Origin: Peronospora farinosa
Taxonomy: Eukaryota; Oomycota; Peronosporomycetes; Peronosporales; Peronosporaceae
Length of the DNA: 64,000 bases
Direction of reading: 5' to 3'
Assembly (NCBI GenBank): GCA_947646735.1
Contig: CANTFK010000865.1
Coordinates: 62,001 to 126,000, forward strand
Under the pieces are notes generated by a model, which worked only from the letters and a program-made list of their open reading frames with translations, searched no databases and was not told the origin of the DNA. The position numbers were made by a program, and so were the translations under genes. Shown in pieces: positions 10,315 through 20,600 of this stretch (its first letter is position 1; each line of letters starts with the position of its first letter).

Positions 10315-12589
10315 ATGGATTTTGTGCGTGGCCCTGTGGACGCCATGGCACAAAGCGAAAACTTTCCTGTTAATGCTTTTCGACTGATAGTGGCATTAAT
10401 TGGCTGTAACGTCGTAGCGCCGCTCATTTATTTGATGCATTGCGAAACTTCCCGTACGAGGAACTATCCATTATGGCTACATTTTATATACTGGACTAAT
10501 TAAAGGCTGAGCTCACTCTTTTCTGTGTGACATTTCTTTCGTTATGAATCAGGTCACTTGTTTAATGTAGTAGCAGGTCTATTTGTTGGTGTCTTTGTGT
10601 TTGGCACAGCAGTGTTGCATACAATTGGCACATCAATAGTGGTATATTTGCTTATGATAGTGACTCCAAGGTACAGGAAACCGTCTCATTGATGCACAAA
10701 TATCAGTGGACTAATTTATAAAAATGGGCTATTTCTTGTATTCATAGGGACATTGTGGGTCGCCTTGTGCTTTTCCTCTTGTTGGTATATCTCGTTGGAA
10801 TGTAAGTGTTTCTACCACCATTAGCAATGCCTTTGTAAATGTGTTTGGTTTTGTAGACTTACGATCCTTTTTGTTAATGTAGTCACTACTACCGCGAGTT
10901 CCACAGTCCAGACATTGTATGGGACTCGGCGCAGATGATTCTGACGCTAAAGCTTAGCAGTGTCGCTACCAACTACAGCGATGGCGGCCTGCCTAAAGAG
11001 AAAAAGACGCTTACGATGCTGAAAAATGAGCTTCAGGAAATTCCGGCGCTGATTCCGTACTTTGGTGGGTGTTACAGTGAAGTTTTATTGTTCTGTCCAT
11101 TCTAGTACTACAACAGTCTCTTTTTATTTTCTTTGATGTAGGTTTCATTTTCTTCTTCCCGACGTATCTTGCTGGTCCTGCATTTGAATATAAAGACTAC
11201 ATCACCTGGATGAAGGTAACTTTTCCATTTACCTGTGACAATATTGTGTCTTGTGCTGACGTGCCAATTTATCTAGGAAATTCGCGTTGCCCCGTTCCTG
11301 GTGCACCTCCGCAACCTCCTCGTTATCATGGTACGATGCTTGTAGCTTACTACTTGTACCACATTTATTGCTAATTGTCACTGCATTTTTTCTTGTAGAT
11401 TTCGGCAGCAGGTTTCTTTGCGTCGCTTCAATTTCCAGTCGAGGAGATTGACTCGCCTAGCTTTTACTCAAAGTCCTCGTGGGCTGTGCGTTGCCTTTAC
11501 ATGTGCATCCGTGTCGTCCTCTTTCGTTTTCGCTTTGTAAGGTGCTTATTATTTAATATCGCGCGGTTTCAATAGTTGCTGATTAACATTGTTTACGTTA
11601 CCATCATTGGCAGTATCTAGCGTGGTCATTAGCTGAAGCTGCGAGTGCTGCTGCTGGCGTTGGCTACGTGCAAGCAACTGGAAAATGGTACAATGATTGT
11701 CGTGTATGTAGATATAATATTGTCCGTGATTCGTTTCTAAAACGCTTGCTTGTGAATTTGCGTTAGGAATGGCATTACAAACAACGATATTCTCTGCGTG
11801 GAAACGCCTACTAATTTTCGTGTTGCAATTAACAACTGGAATATTGGCGTTGCAAGATGGATTAATACCTGTACGTCGCCGCTTTTAGTGTGACGATATG
11901 CAGACACGTCTGACTCAACAGTGGGCTTTTGTTTATTATTCGCTCTTGCAGACATTTACCAGCGTTTTGGCCTGTCCAAGTCAGGGAAGTCTGGTCTATT
12001 GTCCACGATGGCTTCTTTTTTCGTCAGTGCACTATGGCATGTAAGTAGAGATTGTCGGTTCTTACATGCGAATACGTCGCCCTTCGATAATGTAAGCGAC
12101 TGACAAGCTGTGTTACTGTGTAAAAGGGATTGTCACCTGGCTACTACTTGTTCTTCCTCTTGGGTGGTATCTACATCGAAGTTGGAAAGCGTGAGTATCA
12201 TTGCTGACGTTGCCTCACTTGCGCACTTTTACTAACATGCACCGTTGATGATCATACTGTAACAATTTCGTGCAGATCTTCGACGTCGCCTGAGGCCGTA
12301 CTTCCACTACACGGATGATCGCAAAGCACACTCGCACGCTGTCTTCTTGTCGTACTTCAATGGCACTTCCCACCCATTGGCATTCTTCTACGATATAACT
12401 GGTTTGTTCTTCACGTGGGTGGCGATGCAGTACGCTGGTATAGCGTTTGAGATCATGGACGTGCATCGATGCTTTGCCATTTGGAGCTCGTGGTATTTCC
12501 TCCCCCACGGTGTGAGTATTAGCTTGCTGGTATTCTTTTACCTCTTCCCTCAGCGCCGTGCCGCACCGGAAAAGAAGAAGAAGCAATAA
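10315..12589 (+). CDS. MBOAT-family lysophospholipid acyltransferase (multi-exon)
   Basis: Membrane-bound O-acyltransferases of this type re-acylate lysophospholipids at the ER membrane (Lands cycle). The gene has about a dozen short exons. Blocks recognisable in order are: RHLFNVVAGL...LHTIG near the N-terminus (exons 10315-10453 and 10553-10670), HYYREFHSPD, WDSAQMILTLKLSSVATNY, a PYFG|GFIFFFPTYLAGP block, VETPTNF..INNWNI, then FFVSALWHGLSPGYY, which contains the catalytic His of the family. The C-terminus is basic (PEKKKKQ), compatible with ER retention. ATG 10345 (GCCATGG context) is an alternative start. The junction near 11703/11767 is not in phase by simple GT-AG joining, so either an unusual splice site or a sequence difference is present there. 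The gene is convergent with the OFA carrier downstream. Confidence 0.85.
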
Positions 12590-12994
12590 AACGATGTCCA
12601 GCAATGCAGAAATTCCGTCAGGCGACGAACTTTTGCAAAGCTAAGAACCCTGGTGCGCTTTTGCCTTGCTGCTTTGGTGAATTAATAGATCCATCCTTCT
12701 CTGCAATATTTTGGCTTACTTGTTATGCAACTGAGCAGATTCTCATGACAATGTCAGCTATGGTGATGTACAATTGAGAAGTCGGTGATACATCAATGCC
12801 GCCTCTAAAACGTTTCGTGATCAACGTGGTTCAGGCAGCACCCGATGCTCCCAACAGTATTGTGACGATTGATCAGTCTGCGTGTTATGTAAGTTCAGGC
12901 CATGAGAGCTGTGGAGACACCATTGGTGTTAGCAACGAAGACAAAATGGGGATGATATCGTGCACTCTTACAGAATCGTATTATTGCAGGAAGT
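12590..12994. other. Convergent intergenic region MBOAT / OFA carrier
   Basis: About 400 bp hold the two 3' untranslated regions. A 19-bp stretch here, AGAATCGTATTATTGCAGG (about 12972-12990), recurs in inverted form at 33 kb as part of a transposed fragment of the OFA gene. A small plus-strand ORF at 12796-13005 has no recognisable content. Confidence 0.5.
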
Positions 12995-14548
12995 TTACTC
13001 TTTGAGCTCGGTATAGACCACTGCACTTGCACATTCCACTGAGGCTATTTCAGCCTCAGCCTTAGCCTCAGCTCGTCTCGCCTCAGACTTTTCTGTCGGC
13101 GGGATACTAATGACACGCTTGCCGCAAAGTGAAAAGTGGTAGCCCGGCTCGAAGCGGTCCGTCACGTTTGTACGTACGAGAAAAAGTATCGCAAACCCGA
13201 TGGAGACAATAACAAAGATAGCCTTGAGGTTGTCGATATACGCCTCGCCTACGGCCTTGCCGTCAGCAACCTTTTCGTTAAGCGAGTGGTTGAAGGTGAT
13301 GCCACCGACAATGGCACCAAAGGATAGAGACGTGAGAAGAATACCCTGCATTGGGCCGACGTGATAGGGACCATACATGTCGGTGACAAGAGCCGGAATC
13401 GTGGCAAGTCCACCGCCGTAGCTGTTCGTGAGTACGAACATCTCGACGACAAAGTACGTGAAGCTTTTGTGGCGAATAACCGTGGGCAACGATCCGATCA
13501 CAATGATCTGCGTGCCAAGGGTGAAGTAATACAGCACCTTGCGCGAGAAAGATTTCTCCATTCTTACTGTACGCACCAGGAGATCCGAGATAGACGCAAA
13601 GACGAGTCGGCCGCCGCAATTAGACGCACTGATGATGGACACAATGTCGGAAGCCGTGCTTGGGCTTTTGTTGAAAATGTCGGTACACATACCGGAAAGT
13701 CGGGACAACACGATGATGCCGAAGAGCTGGTTGGCGAAGAACATGATGTAGATGAAAGTAAACTCGGGCGTCAAAATGGCCTGTTTGAGTGTGAGCAGCT
13801 TGGTTGGTGAACTGGAGGAGCCCACATCGTAGTGTGCGGCATCGTTAGCGACGGGCGTCTGAACTATATTGAACCCATCATTGGGTGTCTTGTCCAGTGC
13901 CCCGTTCTCGTGGACACTGTCACCGTAAATGTCAAGACCATTGACAGTAAAGTCTGCTTGTGGGACGCGAAGGACTAAAAGAGTTGCATACATGGGAATA
14001 CTCATGATGAATCCTGTCAAGACGAACATCCAAGGAAGACCAACTGCATCAATGATTGGTAGGTACGCTTTGCTCAAGACAATCGATCCTGCACCACTGC
14101 CTGCGACAGCAAAGCCAGCTACAGTTCCACGGTAGTCGGGAAACCACTTCTGAAGCGTGGACAGGGGCGAAACGTAGCACATGGCCATACCGATGGAGCT
14201 AACGACGCCGTAGCCGATGTAGATCCAGGCGATGGACTTGTAGTGACAACCGATACCCGTGACGATTTGACCGGTCAAGAACAAGGTCGTACCAATGAAG
14301 ACAGCCCACTGGGGCCCCTTGCGTTCAATGATAGGGCCCAGAGCTGCCGCCGCTGTTCCAGATACACCCAATGCGATGTAGAAGGTATTAACTGCGTGGC
14401 CCGTTTCGGCATCACCGTAGATGGCCATGTCGATGGGGTGATTTAGTACTGACCAAGCGTAGATACAGCCGAGGCAGAATTGTATCGCAAAAACAGCGAC
14501 TAAGAGGTGCCAACGCGAGAATATGAGACCAAACATGATGGCGGACAC
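12995..14548 (-). CDS. Oxalate/formate antiporter-like (OFA family) MFS carrier
   Basis: An intronless 517-residue carrier. The N-terminus has the OFA-type sequence GCIYAWSVLNHPI in TM1-2, then a family-like first loop ending in GPIIERKGPQWA, and TM4-5 with GYGVVSSIGMAMCYVSPLST followed by WFPDYRGTVAGFAVAGSGAG, which is characteristic of OFA members. A hydrophilic central loop (residues about 215-260) separates the two six-helix halves. The second half has GGRLVFASISDLL, an MFS motif-A counterpart. The tail is Ala/Glu-rich and cytosolic. In this family the substrate is usually a monocarboxylate or dicarboxylate; here it is unknown. A broken fragment of the gene is present at 33.1-33.3 kb. Confidence 0.9.
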   Translation of the reverse strand: MSAIMFGLIFSRWHLLVAVFAIQFCLGCIYAWSVLNHPIDMAIYGDAETGHAVNTFYIALGVSGTAAAALGPIIERKGPQWAVFIGTTLFLTGQIVTGIGCHYKSIAWIYIGYGVVSSIGMAMCYVSPLSTLQKWFPDYRGTVAGFAVAGSGAGSIVLSKAYLPIIDAVGLPWMFVLTGFIMSIPMYATLLVLRVPQADFTVNGLDIYGDSVHENGALDKTPNDGFNIVQTPVANDAAHYDVGSSSSPTKLLTLKQAILTPEFTFIYIMFFANQLFGIIVLSRLSGMCTDIFNKSPSTASDIVSIISASNCGGRLVFASISDLLVRTVRMEKSFSRKVLYYFTLGTQIIVIGSLPTVIRHKSFTYFVVEMFVLTNSYGGGLATIPALVTDMYGPYHVGPMQGILLTSLSFGAIVGGITFNHSLNEKVADGKAVGEAYIDNLKAIFVIVSIGFAILFLVRTNVTDRFEPGYHFSLCGKRVISIPPTEKSEARRAEAKAEAEIASVECASAVVYTELKE

Positions 14549-14643
14549 GTCAGTAGCGACTTCTTCGTTAGTTCACCGGTTCGAAAATGAGTGAAGGATT
14601 TGATTTCGATCAAAGGTCTCACATGAATGCGTCAACTGTTTAT

Positions 14644-15290
14644 TACATTACCGCCCCCCCCCCCTCACTTCCCAATTCGAGCCTTCGAGCAACAACGGCC
14701 AAGAGACGAAGACCTTCAAAGAGCCGGTCAACCGGCCCCCTCCGACCAGGGCGGGAAGTCCCTCCAACGGGAGGCCCAGGATAAGAGGGGGAGGTTTTCC
14801 CTCTGCTGCGTGCGCTATGGGGGGCAAGCGCAGCGTGCGAACCGTAAGGGGAGCACCAACCCTGTTACCCCCGGGGGGAGAGGATCGATGACCGCGGTTA
14901 TCATTCCCTCTTTCCCCAATAGTTCCTGCTATTCTACGTCAGCCTTCAAGCCGCCGATTCGATCGCCGAGCGCGAATCTCGGTCCCACGAAGTGAACTTG
15001 CCAAGAACGTGAATTGATCGGCCCCGTCCAGGTGCATCAGCGGTCGATCGGGACTGATCGGTGTGGTGCCCGGCGCTTGTTGCGATCATTGAGCCACTGT
15101 TTACACCTCGGGCTGGATACCCGATTCCACGTGCCCTTTTCGGAGTGTCCCCCGTGACGCCCGACGTCTCGAGCCAGCAGATTGAGCCAGCGAGGCGAAG
15201 AATGACGAAGTCCTGGTAGAAGCACTCCAGACATCTTACCAATCCTTAATGTTTGAAATAGACGGTCTGTTCTTCTCTACATTACCGCCC
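14644..15290. mobile_element. Putative inserted element with 13-bp direct repeats
   Basis: The 13-mer TACATTACCGCCC occurs at 14644-14656 and again at 15278-15290. This would fit a target-site duplication around an insertion of about 620 bp that begins with a poly-C run. The interior contains GCTGCGTGCGC and GCAGCGTGCGAA, found again near 16.13 kb. No coding capacity is seen. The length of the duplication would fit a retroposon, but no tRNA-like head or poly-A tail was found, so the class is open. Confidence 0.4.
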
Positions 15291-15779
15291 TTTCGCTACA
15301 GCTCGTGGTCTGCTTGCAAGTAATACTTCCATAAGTAGCAACGAGACGACAAAAGCCGTAGCAATTGCTTGATTTCTGCTTATCGTTTTGTCAAGAAGCT
15401 GCATTTTATGAAGAGGAATTTCCACATAGTTCAGTCAGATATCTGCTGACACTTCCAGATATCTGAACTTCTAAGGTGAAGAAGCGATGGTAATGCCTCG
15501 CAGGAGATCATCAACTGTAGAAGAGGAGCTTGTCGAGCACTTACTCCATTACAACGATACAATGTGTACATTGCTACATGTATCTTTTCATAGCTTCATC
15601 CTACATTTTCTTCAAATGTACTTCATAATAAATGATGATAATCAGACTGTCTATTCAATCCTTATGATTAGTTAAGATAAGTCTGTGAAGGAACATCCCC
15701 TGATCTTCTGCCATGACTACGTTGTTCTCCTGCTCATTCTACTGGCTCAACCTGACGGGCTTCACGGTAAAGACTTCAA

Positions 15780-16200
15780 CAGGCCACGAGGGCACGTGCC
15801 AATGTGGGACCGTCTGACCAAACCCGAGCAGATGCAGGAGGCAGGTGGCGCCTTCATAGTGACCAAACCGGCTGTCCCAGACGGACCAGTCCGACTAATC
15901 CCTGACATAGCAGCTCCCATTCGATATCGGAACGGACAGAATCACGTTCTACAGAGTTTCCTTCGTGGGATCGGATGGTGCGCTCGACGAACGGACCGGC
16001 GACTAGAAAGCGAAACAAAAAAAGGGACAAGGCCTTCCAGGAACACAGGAAACTGGCCCCCTTATCTTGGGCGGGAAATCCCCCATCTTGAAGCCAAAGT
16101 TGAAGAGGAGAAGCCTCCTCCTCTTTGCTGCGTGCGCCACGAGACGCTGTGCAGCGTGCGAAACGTGACGAGGAGCAATAGGCACAAAGTCCTGAAGTGT
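15780..16200. repeat. Second, rearranged copy of the 14.7-15.1 kb repeat
   Basis: The part at about 16.02-16.19 kb matches 14.69-14.86 kb in the same orientation (GGCGGGAA, GCTGCGTGCGC and GCAGCGTGCGAA blocks in the same order). The part at about 15.85-15.99 kb matches 14.95-15.03 kb in inverted orientation (GAGCGC and TCCCACGAAG blocks). One module is therefore flipped relative to the other between the two copies. Confidence 0.5.
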
Positions 16201-16576
16201 TGGGCACGTCGACAAAGTAGCGAACGTCCTTCACATAGGCATTAATGAGGTCCTGCCCTGTCTGCTGTCGCTTTTGTGAAAGTTCTGGCTCTTTTTTGAT
16301 GCGACATTATTGACAAAGATTGTGGAACTTTAGTCGTTGCTTTATATTACTTACACGTACATGCTCCTGCAACACAATCATTACATAATCTATTTCACTA
16401 AGTAAACGCTTAGTCATGTAATTGACAAATAGCTAGGGGTAGGCAGGAATTGCTTTTTTTCACATCCGTTGTTAATTTCTGTCAGACCAAAAATAGTCTT
16501 TTTGTATTGCAACTTCTAAGCAACATAAGTTTGTGCAACATTTTGCGTCCGCAAAACGACAAAACAAAGGAAAAAG

Positions 16577-17862
16577 ATGGCAGCGACTGTGCGCAACACC
16601 GCCGTCAAGCGCATCCAGGGCGTATGTACACTAGCAAACATTATTTTCCTCGCTTTCTCTCACATCGTATCCTTACTCTCGCTTTATTGTAGGATGTGCG
16701 TGAAATGATGACGAATCCAAGCGACCAATACACGGCATCGCCGCTCGAGGTGCGCTGTAATATTTATTTTCGACATAAATAAGTGCTGAATTGATAATTG
16801 TTACTTCATTTCTATACTTTAGACCAATATGTTTGACTGGCACTTTACACTACGTGGACCACACGACACGGAGTTTGAGGGTGGAATCTACCACGGCCGC
16901 ATCATTCTACCGTCCGACTACCCGTTTAAACCACCCAATATTATATTACTTACGGTACTATTCAAGTATATATTTGTACCTATATATGTATATGAGTCAA
17001 AGCACTGACCTTTTTGAATCTGTGTGTACTGCAGCCTAATGGTCGCTTTGAAGTAAAAAAGAAAATTTGTCTCAGTATTTCAGCGTATCATCCAGAAGAG
17101 TGGCAACCAGCGTGGGGCGTCCGGCTCATTTTAGAGGCTTTAATTAGCTTTATGCCTACAAAGGGTGAAGGCGCGATTGGTGCTTTGGACTTTTCTGCTG
17201 ATGAACGGAAACGATTGGCGAAGTTGGTACGCAGATGTTGAAATTGGAGAGGTCGTGAGTTGTATTGCTAATGCTTGTATATATTGGTATCAAAATTGCA
17301 GTCCATTAACTACAAGTGCGAAACCTGTGGACGAGTTGCAGATTTGCTGCCAGAGCTGAAATTAGAGAATGAACATGAAAAAACCCCATCGAAGTACATG
17401 GAACAAATTGCTCAGTTGCACATGCACAGTCTAGAAAGTGCTTCACCTTCTAGAGCTGCGAAGGACGAAAAAGAGGCCGAGAATGTCACTGTTGAGGATG
17501 GGGAACATGTAGAAGAGGCTAAAACGACTTTTGTTGATGCACATAATAGTGCTGAAACCCAAGAGGAGGTCCCGGTGGATAGCAAACCCGCATCGATGAA
17601 AAAGGATCCAAGTATAGATGCTGATGGTTCTACTTCCACGCGAGATACAGTTTCAGCACTGGCTGAGGAGTCAGCAGAAATGCCGGCAGTGACCCAGCGT
17701 CATCAGAACGTAGACACACCGATTGCTGCTCATGATATTGTTCAAGTGCGCGGGTCGGACAGCGTGGACACATTGCTACACTACCTGACTGTTGCTATCG
17801 TCATTGCGCTGTTTGCACTGATCTACAAAAAGCTTTTGCAAACGTATGGAGTGCTACAGTAG
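16577..17862 (+). CDS. UBE2J: Ubiquitin-conjugating enzyme E2 J type (Ubc6-like), tail-anchored
   Basis: Ubc6/UBE2J enzymes are ER-membrane E2s that hand ubiquitin to ERAD ligases. Five exons join cleanly in phase 0: 16577-16621, 16693-16749, 16823-16954, 17035-17226 and 17302-17862 (about 328 residues). The UBC fold reads MTNPSDQYTASPLE, NMFDWHFTLRGP, GGIYHGRIILPSDYPFKPPN and TPNGRF, then KKICLSIS with the active-site Cys and HPEEWQPAWGVR, typical of the J subfamily, which lacks the usual HPN motif. GFMPTKGEGAIG-like sequence follows (here SFMPTKGEGAIGAL). A long acidic linker leads to one hydrophobic segment (TVAIVIALFALIY) five to ten residues from the C-terminus, the expected tail anchor. 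Convergent with gatB. Confidence 0.93.
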
Positions 17863-18006
17863 GCTTTTGAATTTGTTTGCCGGTGACTGTAATTTCTCAG
17901 TGCGCAAGTCCGGTAATCTTTCCGACGGTCAGGTTGTTTACATTGTGGAGCTCATTCACTACACTAGAGCAATGGACTACTGCGTTTTTGTCTACTGTAT
18001 GTTGGT

Positions 18007-20071
18007 CTATCGTTTGTTCTCTTCCAAAACCTCCTGCATAATGCTGTTTGCAAGCTCCGGATGTACACGGCCGTCGCAGCGCTTCATCACCTGACCGATA
18101 AAGAATCCGAACAGCTGTGTTTTCCCCTTCCAGTACGCCTCAAGGTTCTTCTTCGCTTTCTAGAAATGTGCAGAAAAAAGTTAGATGAATTGCAGGTCAC
18201 GCTTGTCCCACTCAACCACATTAAGGCACGTACGGGATCATCGAGAACAGCTCGGCAGTGTGAACGAATCTCGTCAGGGTCCTGAATCTGCTTCCATCCC
18301 TTCTCTTCCACAATTTGCAGCGGTGATTTATTTGCCTCATTTTCGTAGAACATGCGCTCTAATACATCCTTGGCGATTTTGCCCGATATGGTGCCGTCCT
18401 GAATGAGATCAATGAGATCACCAAGCTCTGTGGCTTGTACTGGGCTACTGAAAATGTCGCCATTGGATGCCTTCAAGTGTCCAAACAAATCGTTCAGCAC
18501 CCAATTCACCACCATCTTTGAAGGTCGAGAGTTTTGTGCTGCGATTGACTCGAAGTAGTGTGCTGCACCGGGTTCGTTCACCAGCACTGAGCTTTCGTAT
18601 GGCGTGAGATCGTACTGAGCGCACAATCGATCTTTTAGCACGTCAGGGAGTTCAGGCATACTTCTACTGATCATCTCAATGAGGTCATTCGTTAAGACAA
18701 GTGGAGGTAGGTCTGGCTCAAGAAAGAACCGATAATCCTTTGCTCCCTCTTTAGATCGCATGCGTTTCTGCGACAGTAAAGCAACAACAGTCACGTTAGC
18801 TTTACAAGAAAGATACAGTCGTGTCGGCCATTCGGGCTTACAGTTTTACCAGTAACAGCATCGAAAGAACGCGTCTCGCGATGCACCTCTCCACCCTCTT
18901 TCTCGATAAGCGCAATCTGCCTTCTGGCTTCGTATTCTGCTGCACGCATCATATTGCGAATGCTGTTCATATTCTTCACCTCTACTCTTTCACCAAAAGG
19001 AGCCGCAGTGCTGGATGTTAACGCGCGGTAAAGATGTTCCGTACCAGCGTCTTCTTCTTGGTTTGTCGGTCGCACACTTACATTCAAATCACAACGCATA
19101 GATCCTTCCTCCATATTCCCATCGCACACATCCAAATGACGCAATAAATGCTGCAACTGGCGCATGACTTGTCCAGCTTCCAACGAACTTCGAAGGTCCG
19201 GTTCCATAACAATTTCCAGCAGCGCCGTACCAGCACGATTCAGGTCCACGACAGTATTCTCCTCCTCTAAGTCATGATTACTCTTGCCTACAATGACCAA
19301 ACAATTATGTGAGTGTCCACTCTACTCCACACCAAACAATATCCTATCTATCACCATAAACTCAGACCTGAATCCTGCTCGAGCTGAATCCGAGTGATCC
19401 GTACACTTCTTTGAATCGCCCCCTACACAACATCAACACCACTAGCATGTTCACAATCTATCTATAATCCTTCAATATCTCTTCATTTATCTTACCTCCA
19501 ATTGCTGCTTCTCTGCCTGCTTGGCCTTCCATTTCTTCAGTGCCTCATTCTTTTCCTTCCTTGACTTGTATTTGGATGCATCAAATGTCACCTCCTCATC
19601 ACCCCACGTCTCTCCGTGTTCACTTATAATTGCTGAAGCTGGTAGATCAAAGTGTAATATCCCTTTAGATGCCACTGGGGCCCGTTGTTGTGTCAACTGG
19701 TAGCCCAACGGTAGATCGCAGTAGAAATAGTGTTTGCGTTCAAACAACGAGCGCAAATGCACCGTCGCATTCAGTGCCAAGCCTGTACGAATAGCCTGGT
19801 GGACACACTCACGATTGATCACCGGTAACGTCCCGGGCAGTGCCGCATCAAAGAAACTGACGTGGCGGTTGGGTCTCGCAGACGATAACGTGGCTGCTGC
19901 AGCGCCGCTCATGAGCTTAGAGCGGCTCAAAATCTGCGCATGCACTTCCAGACCAATGCAGACCTCCCAGAGTTTGCCGCTTGGACCGCGTAGCAGCTGC
20001 AGCAGTGGCTGACGAGCGTTAGTAGCTGCCACTTGAGCCATAACGAGATAATTAAAAGATGCCCTACTCAT
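18007..20071 (-). CDS. GATB: Aspartyl/glutamyl-tRNA(Asn/Gln) amidotransferase subunit B, mitochondrial
   Basis: GatB, with GatA and GatC, converts Glu-tRNA(Gln) to Gln-tRNA(Gln) in organelles. Five minus-strand exons keep frame: 20071-19496, 19422-19368, 19287-18842, 18767-18234 and 18159-18007 (about 587 residues). Family blocks in order: [109 protein letters not shown], and the YqeY-like C-terminal domain ending [18 protein letters not shown] Lys-rich insertion ([19 protein letters not shown]) before intron 1 is unusual for the family. The N-terminus before CIGLEV is basic and hydroxylated, fitting a mitochondrial presequence; ATG 20041 is an alternative start. Only 144 bp separate its stop from that of UBE2J. 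Confidence 0.92.
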
Positions 20072-20600
20072 GAGGTATCGAAGACTTTGATTGGTTGTAA
20101 CATGGTGTGTGCAAATGTATTCACCTCATTCCTTATATCCCAAAGAGGGCGTCGTAGATAAGCATTAGCAAGAGTCGTTTGGTGACGTGAGCTCAGGTTG
20201 CTCCGTTACATCACCTTTTGAAGTTGCAAGTACCACAACATGAGCGCAAACATAAATATTTTTTCTTCACGAGAATCCTAACGACACGTCTTCGACTCTA
20301 CTCAACAAAGCAGCCTGGACCCCAGCCGCACATGCAACGGCAATTTTGACAAAAGCAACTGGACTCGCCAGGCGCTGATACGCAGAGAGCAGGACTTGTA
20401 GACTATGGGCGAAGATACTTGTAGAATATGGGCGAAGATATCTGAAGCTATGAGCGTTATACAACCCTGGCGGAGCTGATCACCCGGAGTCACCTGGAAC
20501 CATGAGGACGCTCTCACTCGATACCGCGCAGCGAGAAGCAAAGCCACAAACAACGCGTACATCGACGAAGCGCTGCAACGATCATGGTAGGCCTTCGTAA
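20072..20600. other. Upstream of gatB; no supported gene
   Basis: About 0.5 kb between gatB and the start of transposon-derived sequence. It contains a short imperfect repetition (GGGCGAAGATA twice near 20405-20440). No coding sequence is supported. Confidence 0.45.

Larger units (their letters stand above)
14549..16576. other. Repeat-bearing intergenic region OFA carrier / UBE2J
   Basis: Two kb without a supported gene. It holds two diverged copies of a dispersed sequence (about 14.69-15.09 and 15.78-16.20 kb), the first inside a segment bounded by 13-bp direct repeats. The ORFs here (for example 15685-16245, +) lie within the repeats and look like chance readings. The last 300 bp upstream of 16577 should hold the UBE2J promoter. 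Confidence 0.55.

Noticed and set aside
15685..16245. 186-codon ORF as a host gene
   Set aside because: It overlaps a repeat copy whose homologue at 14.7 kb is not open in the same frame; composition and lack of any domain argue against it.
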